Part shown: positions 1 through 4,135 of the stretch, piece after piece
How positions within the stretch are numbered: position 1 is the first letter of the stretch
Layout: each line of letters starts with the position of its first letter
Assembly (NCBI GenBank): GCA_014729665.1
Contig: WJJO01000097.1
Coordinates: forward strand, 1-5,048
Direction: 5' to 3'
From: Caldifarciminota bacterium
GTDB taxonomy: Bacteria; Hydrothermota; Tepidihabitantia; B3-TA06
DNA: 5,048 bases
The notes under the pieces: generated by a model
What the model saw: only the letters and a program-made list of their open reading frames with translations
Database searches by the model: none
What the model was told of the DNA's origin: nothing
Program-made: the position numbers and the translations under genes

Positions 1-136
1 CCTTCATCCACTACGTCAAGTGCTATTTTGAGTGACGACTCGTTTAATCCATGAAGTACTCCTGTAGTGCTATGAAAGAAAAATCACAAGAACTCGAAGT
101 GCTTGATACGGGATTCTTATTCTTGTTATTTACGGT
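1..136. other. No recognisable gene; upstream intergenic or tail of a gene outside the window
   Basis: All three forward frames close early here (stops at 29-31, 33-35 and 52-54), so at most a few C-terminal codons of an upstream forward gene could be present, and they are too short to identify. After about position 55 the sequence is AT-rich and looks non-coding. The hexamer AGTGCT occurs three times (around 19, 66 and 98) at irregular spacing. I see no stem-loop followed by a T-run that would mark a terminator. Confidence 0.5.
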
Positions 137-164
137 TTGACAATCATTTTACCCTCGATATAGT
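137..164 (+). promoter_or_regulatory. Sigma-70-like promoter of the methyltransferase-like gene
   Basis: A perfect -35 hexamer TTGACA (137-142) is followed after exactly 16 bases by TATAGT (159-164), five of six matches to the -10 consensus. Transcription would start near 170-172, giving an untranslated leader of about 35 bases before the GTG at 206. It has the same spacing and -10 style as the promoters at 1259, 3035 and 4081. This is the strongest promoter match in the window. The call rests on sequence alone. Confidence 0.75.
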
Positions 165-170
165 ATTTTT

Positions 171-203
171 ATGAATAAATCCAGCCTGACTTCCGGGGTC
201 TGA
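171..203 (+). CDS. Possible 10-codon leader ORF
   Basis: An ATG at 171 opens a ten-codon frame (MNKSSLTSGV) ending at TGA 201-203, two bases before the GTG start of the next gene. The ATG sits where the promoter at 137-164 would start transcription, so it would be translated leaderless if at all. The downstream GTG has only a poor Shine-Dalgarno site, so termination-reinitiation from this short frame could help its translation. This is speculation: a ten-codon frame occurs easily by chance. Confidence 0.15.
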   Translation: MNKSSLTSGV

Positions 204-205
204 AC

Positions 206-901
206 GTGGCCTGGTTCGAGCGGATGCGGTTCGTGGCGATACTGGCCTACTCGCTTGGATGCTTTGGCCTGCTAGTGGGGATAAACATCTACCTTCTTAT
301 CAAGAAACAGGAAAGCATCCTCGGTTCCTTTAACCTGAAACGGATTCCTGCGTGGCTGCGCTGGCTGCCTTTCTTCGGTGTAGCAGGACTCGTGTTCATG
401 CTAGCCTACTGCGTTACCTTCCTCTTCTTCCCCCGGATAGTCGACGTAATGCTGTGCATTCCCTTCCTTACAATCATCCCTGTCGAGATTGCAGGTGCCG
501 TGCTCATGGTCGCTGGTTCTGCGTTCATAACTATCGGTATGCTACAGCTGGGACCTTCCGCCCGGTTCCTTTTCCCTAAGCGGAAGACGGAACTTGTTAC
601 CTCGGGTGTGTTCGCTTTCTCGCGGAATCCGGTATACCTCGGACTGAACTCAAGCCTTATCGGGGTATTTCTTCTGCTTCCGAGTGTCGGATTCCTGATT
701 GCCCTGGTATTCTTCCTTGCAACCAACCACTACCGTGTCCTGGAAGAGGAGCATTTCCTTCTTGCGACTTTCGGCGGGGAGTACGAGGAGTACTGCCGCA
801 GGACAGGCAGGTACGGGCCGAAATCTTTGAGGAAACTACTAAAGAAAGGCAAAACTGATGATACGTTACACACGATCGACCAGAGGAATTTCAGCGGATA
901 A
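206..901 (+). CDS. Isoprenylcysteine carboxyl methyltransferase (ICMT/PEMT)-like membrane protein
   Basis: A 231-residue integral membrane protein with about four hydrophobic segments (near residues 8-32, 53-75, 88-113 and 147-173). The C-terminal half carries the signature of the ICMT / phospholipid methyltransferase superfamily: GVFAFSRNPVYLG at 134-146, then EEEHFL...FGGEYEEYCRRTGRYGP at 180-205, which in this family forms the S-adenosylmethionine and substrate site at the membrane. It is therefore probably a SAM-dependent methyltransferase acting on a lipid or small hydrophobic substrate. Bacteria generally lack prenylated CaaX proteins, so the real substrate is unknown. GTG at 206 is the most upstream usual start in frame (a stop lies at 176). 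ATG 224 is an alternative that keeps the first membrane segment. The Shine-Dalgarno match is weak (GGGG at 195-198). The final 14 codons overlap the next gene and lie beyond the conserved motif, so they look like a run-on tail. Confidence 0.85.
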   Translation: MAWFERMRFVAILAYSLGCFGLLVGINIYLLIKKQESILGSFNLKRIPAWLRWLPFFGVAGLVFMLAYCVTFLFFPRIVDVMLCIPFLTIIPVEIAGAVLMVAGSAFITIGMLQLGPSARFLFPKRKTELVTSGVFAFSRNPVYLGLNSSLIGVFLLLPSVGFLIALVFFLATNHYRVLEEEHFLLATFGGEYEEYCRRTGRYGPKSLRKLLKKGKTDDTLHTIDQRNFSG

Positions 902-1262
902 ACTCAACGGTTTCTTCGAAGGGTGGCCGAAAAAACCTTCCCCCCAGAGGCATCTGGAACTCCTCGAATCGAGTGATGAAGTTATTGTAGCCGTCGACGA
1001 AGAATCCGGAGACGTGGCAGGTTTCATCACCGCAGTCACCGATCACGTGCTTGCCGCATACATTCCATTCCTTGAAGTTCTGCCTCGTTATCGGAAAAAG
1101 GGTATAGCCGGTGAACTCCTCAGACGCATGCTGGATAAACTCAAGTATCTGTACATGGTGGATACAGTATGCGACGAAGAAGTTATCGGATTCTATAAAA
1201 AGTCTGGTTTTGTAAAACACACGGCAATGATATACCGAAATTACACCAAACAGGGTGGTTGA
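858..1262 (+). CDS. GNAT family N-acetyltransferase (small, 134 aa)
   Basis: A single-domain GNAT protein that would transfer acetyl from acetyl-CoA to an amine; the substrate cannot be read from sequence. The acetyl-CoA-binding motif A is visible as FLEVLPRYRKKGIAGELLRRML (residues 71-92), with the R/QxxGxG/A core as RKKGIA at 79-84. The usual late motif FYKKSGF is at 112-118. The N-terminus MIRYT...GFFEGWPKKPS resembles the start of a GNAT subfamily I recall, which supports ATG 858 although it lies 44 bases inside the upstream methyltransferase frame. An AAAGG at 845-849, eight bases upstream, can serve as ribosome site. The overlap suggests co-transcription and coupling with the upstream gene. 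The TGA stop (1260-1262) falls inside the -35 box of the next promoter. Cytosolic; no signal or membrane segment. Confidence 0.88.
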   Translation: MIRYTRSTRGISADKLNGFFEGWPKKPSPQRHLELLESSDEVIVAVDEESGDVAGFITAVTDHVLAAYIPFLEVLPRYRKKGIAGELLRRMLDKLKYLYMVDTVCDEEVIGFYKKSGFVKHTAMIYRNYTKQGG

Positions 1263-1286
1263 CTGGTAGAATATATCAGGTATAGT
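1259..1286 (+). promoter_or_regulatory. Sigma-70-like promoter of the Ig-like lipoprotein gene
   Basis: TTGACT (1259-1264) is followed after exactly 16 bases by TATAGT (1281-1286). Both hexamers match the consensus at five of six positions. Transcription would start near 1293, about 28 bases before the ATG at 1321. The -35 box contains the stop codon of the preceding acetyltransferase, so there is no room for a terminator between the two genes. The spacer holds the 14-base sequence that recurs at 2065. Confidence 0.7.
1267..1280 (+). repeat. 14-base direct repeat, copy 1
   Basis: TAGAATATATCAGG is identical to 2065-2078, and the match extends four more bases with one mismatch (to 1284 and 2082). 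Both copies lie a short way upstream of a lipoprotein gene, 40 bases from the start codon here and 23 in the other case. In this copy the repeat fills most of the spacer between the -35 and -10 boxes, where a regulator could bind. Whether it is an operator, a duplicated promoter remnant or coincidence cannot be told. Confidence 0.4.
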
Positions 1287-1320
1287 TTTTTAACCAAACA
1301 AGATAGCAAAGGAGGAAGAC

Positions 1321-2025
1321 ATGAAACGTGCTTTCCTTGTGGTTTTTTTAGTCGGTATCCTTATTTCATGTACGTCAAACGAACCGTTTAGTCTGGAAGT
1401 CGTACCCGGCTACATGGAGTCAATCACGGGACAGCGCTGCGTGTTCCTGGTCGAGCTTCGTGAAGACGACGGTTCGGGCCCCGTCGATGTGACTTCATCG
1501 GTCGACGATGCAGAAGTCGTTGTCGAGTACTCACCTGTAAAAGACGATGGGGTTGCCGAGGTTACGGTTATCCCTTCAGCCTCCGCATTGGCCGACACTG
1601 TATGGGGTGATACGATTTCAGGATGGATAAAGGCTGAACGAGGCGAATACCGGGATTCTTTACCTGTAACGATATACGTTATCCCGGGGGAAGACGGGCG
1701 ATACGAGTATGCATGCCAGGTAAGGGACAGCTTCGTACGCAGGCTTAACCGTGACTATCCGAACCTTTTAATCGATAACTCAATCGAATGGACACCTACT
1801 ATAGTCCGGCCACGGATACTCGTCGTATCCCACTACCTTTTCTTCTCCGAAGAGTGGGAGATGTGGGTGGACTGGCACAACACTATCTATCCACACGACT
1901 GGACCCGGATGTATCTTAGGCGCCGCGGGGAAGACATGATACCCTGTGATGCCTTCGAGATTTCCTCCCAGACCGAGTGGGGGGATGCGTACGAGATTGA
2001 ACATCCTGATTCGATTTATCGTTAG
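1321..2025 (+). CDS. Lipoprotein with N-terminal Ig-like domain and conserved Trp/His-rich C-terminal domain, function unknown
   Basis: A 234-residue exported lipoprotein. Residues 1-16 form a short signal peptide (MKR, then a hydrophobic core) ending in the lipobox LISC, with Cys17 as lipidated residue. Residues 23 to about 120 look like an immunoglobulin-type beta sandwich: alternating beta strands, the phrase GQRCVFLVEL near 37-46 and VAEVTVIP at 78-85. The C-terminal part (about 127-234) is denser in Trp, His, Tyr and Arg, for example VVSHYLFFSEEWEMWVDWH (168-186) and PHDWTRMYLRRRGE (191-204). His171, His186 and His192 with nearby acidic residues could bind a metal, but that is inference. 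I recall similar uncharacterised proteins but know no function. ATG 1321 has a strong GGAGGA site (1311-1316), and a promoter lies at 1259-1286. Confidence 0.8.
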   Translation: MKRAFLVVFLVGILISCTSNEPFSLEVVPGYMESITGQRCVFLVELREDDGSGPVDVTSSVDDAEVVVEYSPVKDDGVAEVTVIPSASALADTVWGDTISGWIKAERGEYRDSLPVTIYVIPGEDGRYEYACQVRDSFVRRLNRDYPNLLIDNSIEWTPTIVRPRILVVSHYLFFSEEWEMWVDWHNTIYPHDWTRMYLRRRGEDMIPCDAFEISSQTEWGDAYEIEHPDSIYR

Positions 2026-2064
2026 ATATCGTGAAGTTAACCTCGATATTACTACTCAGCATCC

Positions 2065-2078
2065 TAGAATATATCAGG
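2065..2078 (+). repeat. 14-base direct repeat, copy 2
   Basis: This is the second exact copy of TAGAATATATCAGG (first at 1267-1280), ending 23 bases before the ATG of the small lipoprotein. Here the flanks do not form the promoter seen at copy 1: the -35 position reads CAGCAT (2057-2062) and the -10 position AATATT (2079-2084). The TAGAAT at 2065-2070 could itself be a -10 box, but I see no matching -35. This gene may instead be read through from the upstream lipoprotein promoter. Confidence 0.4.
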
Positions 2079-2101
2079 AATATTAAAAAAGGAGGTTCGC
2101 G

Positions 2102-2410
2102 ATGAAGCGCCTGCTGTATCCCATTATAGTAGGTATTATTCTTATGATACTTACCAGCTGTTCAATTACTGATATGCACTCCGGGAAAGGTACAATTCTC
2201 TATATTCAGATGGTTGAAAACAGTTTCTATGGACTGCTTAGTGATGACGGCGAGCAATATGAAATACTTTTTCTTGAGACAGAATACCCCGAGTTCATGG
2301 TAGATAGTCTGCGTGTTGGATACAGGATAAAGGAATTAGAGGATGTTGTAAGTTTAAATCAATGGGGAACAGTGGTTGAAGCGTTGAGCCTCGTGGAGTT
2401 GGAGGAGTAG
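2102..2410 (+). CDS. Small lipoprotein with OB-like beta-barrel domain, function unknown
   Basis: A 102-residue predicted lipoprotein. The signal peptide runs MKRLLYP then a long hydrophobic stretch to the lipobox LTSC, placing the lipidated Cys at 20. The mature part (about 28-99) has the pattern GTILYIQMVENSFYGLLSDDGEQYE (30-54), then a VGYRIKELEDV stretch (72-82) and WGTVVEALSLVELEE at the end. This resembles a small uncharacterised OB-like beta-barrel family that I remember as soluble or lipid-anchored in diverse bacteria. No catalytic residues stand out. ATG 2102 is preceded by AAAAAAGGAGG (Shine-Dalgarno GGAGG at 2091-2095) at good spacing. It lies 76 bases after the previous lipoprotein gene and may be co-transcribed with it. 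The final GAG-GAG codons double as the apparent ribosome site of the next gene. Confidence 0.8.
   Translation: MKRLLYPIIVGIILMILTSCSITDMHSGKGTILYIQMVENSFYGLLSDDGEQYEILFLETEYPEFMVDSLRVGYRIKELEDVVSLNQWGTVVEALSLVELEE
2401..2407 (+). promoter_or_regulatory. Ribosome-binding site that points to an ATT start for the next gene
   Basis: GGAGGAG at 2401-2407 is a near-perfect Shine-Dalgarno sequence inside the last codons of the small lipoprotein gene. Eight bases downstream is ATT (2416-2418), in frame with the GNAT that follows. No Shine-Dalgarno sequence precedes the first in-frame ATG (2488). The TTG overlapping it (2417-2419) is in another frame and closes at TAA after one more codon. The site may be fortuitous, because GAG-rich codons give such sequences. 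Confidence 0.45.
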
Positions 2411-2415
2411 AAGAG

Positions 2416-2487
2416 ATTGAACTAAAGGGTCACCGTATCGTACTCGAGGGTACGACACCAAAGGGAATCAAGGTCAAGCTCAGACCC
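2416..2487 (+). other. Probable N-terminal coding extension of the second GNAT, lacking a standard start codon
   Basis: The reading frame of the downstream acetyltransferase is open back to 2380 (stop TGA at 2377). From 2416 it encodes IELKGHRIVLEGTTPKGIK followed by VKLRP, joining directly to MTEDDWPALEKWNSDPE. The phrase LRPMTEDDWPAL is the usual first strand and helix of RimJ/RimL-type GNATs, so starting at 2488 would cut the domain's first beta strand. There is no ATG, GTG, TTG or CTG in frame between 2380 and 2488; only ATT 2416 and ATC 2437 and 2467 exist. Translation from ATT would give a 195-residue protein. One base change from ATG, by mutation or sequencing error, would also explain it. 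Confidence 0.6.
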
Positions 2488-3003
2488 ATGACCGAGGATG
2501 ACTGGCCCGCGCTCGAGAAGTGGAACTCCGATCCCGAGGTTCTCTACTATTCCGAGGGCGACGATGTATCCTTATATACCCCTGAGATGGTCAGGAAAAT
2601 CTACCGCGGTGTGTGCGCAAACGCATTCTGCTTCATTATCGAAGCCGATGATGAGCCTGTGGGTGAGTGTTGGCTCCAGCGAATGAACCTGGACTGGATT
2701 CTCGCTAAACACCCGGGCAAGGACTGCCGCCGCATCGACCTCGTGATTGGAGAGAAGGATTATTGGGGTAGGGGAATCGGCGCAACCGTCATCGAGTTAC
2801 TCACGGAATTCGGGTTCGAGCACCAGAAGGCGGATATGATATTCGGCTGTTCGATATGGGATTTCAACCCGGGCAGTCAGCGGATTATGGAGAAGGCCGG
2901 ATATGAGCTGTATCACAGGCAAAAGCTGGAGCCCGGTCGAAAGGGAAACTACGAGCTTACCATGTACCTTAGTAAGGATAAGTATTTCAAGGATAGAGAT
3001 TAA
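2488..3003 (+). CDS. GNAT family N-acetyltransferase, RimJ/RimL-like (Acetyltransf_3 type)
   Basis: Counted from the first in-frame ATG, this is a 171-residue acetyltransferase predicted to move acetyl from acetyl-CoA to an amino group on a protein or small molecule. Visible landmarks are WNSDPEVLYYSEG (12-24, the alpha1 region), the acetyl-CoA loop YWGRGIGA (92-99) and NPGSQRIMEKAGYELYHR (127-144), the motif typical of the RimJ/RimL branch. The natural protein probably begins upstream at about 2416 (see the entry at 2416-2487), because the conserved domain extends there and 2488 lacks a ribosome site. It lies just downstream of, and probably in one transcript with, the small lipoprotein. A short stem-loop follows three bases after the stop. 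It is not similar in subtype to the other GNAT at 858-1262, so a local duplication is unlikely. Cytosolic; substrate unknown. Confidence 0.88.
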   Translation: MTEDDWPALEKWNSDPEVLYYSEGDDVSLYTPEMVRKIYRGVCANAFCFIIEADDEPVGECWLQRMNLDWILAKHPGKDCRRIDLVIGEKDYWGRGIGATVIELLTEFGFEHQKADMIFGCSIWDFNPGSQRIMEKAGYELYHRQKLEPGRKGNYELTMYLSKDKYFKDRD

Positions 3004-3005
3004 TT

Positions 3006-3029
3006 ATTCGAGATCGATCAGGCTCGAAT
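3006..3029 (+). terminator. Weak stem-loop after the second GNAT, terminator-like without a T-run
   Basis: A perfect 7-base inverted repeat, ATTCGAG (3006-3012) and CTCGAAT (3023-3029), encloses a 10-base loop and begins three bases after the TAA stop. The stem is only moderately GC-rich and the following bases (CTTGCTTGACT) are not a T-run, so it is a poor intrinsic terminator. It could be a 3' end-stabilising hairpin. A promoter for the next gene begins six bases later. Confidence 0.25.
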
Positions 3030-3034
3030 CTTGC

Positions 3035-3062
3035 TTGACTCACCTGAAATTTAGGCTACAGT
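3035..3062 (+). promoter_or_regulatory. Sigma-70-like promoter of the flavoprotein gene
   Basis: TTGACT (3035-3040) and TACAGT (3057-3062) are separated by exactly 16 bases. The -35 matches the consensus at five of six positions and the -10 at four of six. The start of transcription would be near 3069, leaving about 19 bases before the ATG at 3088. On its own it is a moderate match. It gains weight from sharing spacing and TAnAGT form with the three other candidate promoters here. Confidence 0.5.
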
Positions 3063-3075
3063 AGGTTAAATAATC

Positions 3076-3081
3076 AAGGAG
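3076..3081 (+). promoter_or_regulatory. Ribosome-binding site favouring ATG 3088 over ATG 3085
   Basis: AAGGAG lies three bases before the first of two tandem ATG codons and six before the second. The six-base spacing is the more usual one, so the protein most likely begins MAELKTTYMGL at 3088. Confidence 0.6.
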
Positions 3082-3087
3082 CAGATG

Positions 3088-4071
3088 ATGGCTGAATTGA
3101 AGACGACTTACATGGGACTGGAACTACGTAACCCGGTGATGGTGGCAAGTTCGGGCCTTACCGGAAACATAGAAGGCGTAAAGAAGGCCGAGGGAGCAGG
3201 AGCGGGCGCGGTGGTTCTCAAGTCCATCTTCGAGGAGCAGATAGACGCCGAGGTCGCACAAATCACGGCGCAGAGCTGGATGCCCGGACACGCAGAGGCC
3301 TTTGATTACGTACACGGGATGGGTTACGCCCTCACGCCGGTCAAGTACCTCGACTTAGTGAGTCAGGCCCGTGATGCTGTGTCGATCCCGGTGATTGCAA
3401 GCCTTAACTGCATTTCAGGAAAATGGTGGACCGACTATGCTGAAAAGATCGAACAGGCAGGAGCACACGGTCTGGAGCTGAATATCTCCGTAATGCCCTC
3501 AGATCCTAAGCGAACATCCAACGACGTTGAGGGAATATACTACGATATCGTGGAGTCGGTGAAATCACGAATCAAGATACCCGTCGCGGTCAAACTGGGT
3601 TCCTGCTTTACAGCGTTGGGGCATACCGCAGGCGAATTATCAAAGCGCGGTGCAGACGCGCTGGTTCTTTTCAACCGGTTCTACAGCCTGAACATCGATA
3701 TCGAGAAGATGGAGGTGACCGCGGGTTATCCCTTCTCATCATCAGGTGATATGAGTCATACACTGCGCTGGGTGGCTCTGCTGGCAGGCAGAATTGATGC
3801 CGACATCGCGGCCTCGACAGGTATCCACGACGCATCAGACGTTGTCAAGCTAATCCTTGCAGGCGCAGGCGTGGTCGAGATGGCTTCGGCTTTATATACG
3901 AAAGGCATGGAGCATATCGAGACCGTGCTGGAAGGGCTCCAGAAGTGGATGGATAAGCACGGGCTTACCTCGCTAGATGAGTTCCGCGGCAGACTCAGCC
4001 AGGAACGTGCGGATAACCCTGAGCTTTACGATCGTCTGCAGTACATCAAGGCGATTGTCGGATTGGAGTAA
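3088..4071 (+). CDS. Dihydroorotate dehydrogenase-like FMN protein (PyrD-like, divergent active site)
   Basis: A 327-residue TIM-barrel flavoprotein of the dihydroorotate dehydrogenase superfamily, of the kind annotated as 'dihydroorotate dehydrogenase-like protein' and usually about this length. Numbering here is from ATG 3088. The N-terminus TTYMGLELRNPVMVASSGLT (6-25) and AGAVVLKSIFEEQ (39-51, with the FMN-contacting Lys) match the family. ELNIS (130-134) and VAVKLG (166-171) supply the Asn and Lys expected near FMN. ASTGIHDASDVVKLILAGAGVVEMASALYTKG (242-273) is the phosphate-binding end of the barrel. The loop after ELNIS reads VMPSDP where true enzymes have CPN or a Ser equivalent, so the catalytic base is missing. 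It therefore may not oxidise dihydroorotate, and no pyrimidine gene adjoins it. No membrane anchor, so probably cytosolic. ATG 3085 is the alternative start. Confidence 0.85.
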   Translation: MAELKTTYMGLELRNPVMVASSGLTGNIEGVKKAEGAGAGAVVLKSIFEEQIDAEVAQITAQSWMPGHAEAFDYVHGMGYALTPVKYLDLVSQARDAVSIPVIASLNCISGKWWTDYAEKIEQAGAHGLELNISVMPSDPKRTSNDVEGIYYDIVESVKSRIKIPVAVKLGSCFTALGHTAGELSKRGADALVLFNRFYSLNIDIEKMEVTAGYPFSSSGDMSHTLRWVALLAGRIDADIAASTGIHDASDVVKLILAGAGVVEMASALYTKGMEHIETVLEGLQKWMDKHGLTSLDEFRGRLSQERADNPELYDRLQYIKAIVGLE

Positions 4072-4080
4072 TCAACACAT

Positions 4081-4108
4081 CTGACTCGAAATGATACTGG
4101 CTTAAAGT
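4081..4108 (+). promoter_or_regulatory. Candidate promoter of the M23-like gene
   Basis: CTGACT (4081-4086) and TAAAGT (4103-4108) are separated by exactly 16 bases, each matching the consensus at four of six positions. Transcription would begin near 4115, about 20 bases before the GTG. Alone it would be weak. The same geometry and -10 form as the three other promoters in this window makes it credible. Confidence 0.4.
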
Positions 4109-4124
4109 CAAAGAAATATCTTTC

Positions 4125-4131
4125 AAGGAGG
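4125..4131 (+). promoter_or_regulatory. Ribosome-binding site deciding the GTG start at 4136
   Basis: AAGGAGG is a full-strength Shine-Dalgarno sequence four bases before GTG 4136. The frame closes upstream at TAA 4103-4105 with no other start between, so GTG 4136 is the natural start, although a search limited to ATG codons would miss it. Confidence 0.75.
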
Positions 4132-4135
4132 CTTC

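Noticed and set aside
19..103. Three AGTGCT hexamers as a repeat array or iteron set
   Set aside because: Short, irregularly spaced (about 47 and 32 bases) and with different flanks; chance is enough.
406..726. Reverse-strand 106-residue frame
   Set aside because: Antisense to the membrane methyltransferase core motif; composition is that of an out-of-frame translation.
1285..1292. T-run GTTTTTTA as the end of an intrinsic terminator
   Set aside because: No GC-rich stem precedes it; it directly follows a well-matched -10 box and is better read as the promoter's downstream region.
2021..2027. GTTAGAT, and GTTAAAT at 3065, as integron attC ends, given the cassette-like small genes
   Set aside because: No partner RYYYAAC site or long imperfect palindrome lies at the right distance, and four of the genes have their own promoters rather than integron-style spacing.
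2026..2049. Inverted repeat ATATCG / CGATAT after the first lipoprotein gene as a terminator
   Set aside because: The stem is only six bases, AT-rich, with a 12-base loop and no T-run after it.
2417..2425. TTG at 2417 as the start of the second GNAT
   Set aside because: It is in a different frame and meets TAA at 2423 after one further codon; it would need a frameshift.
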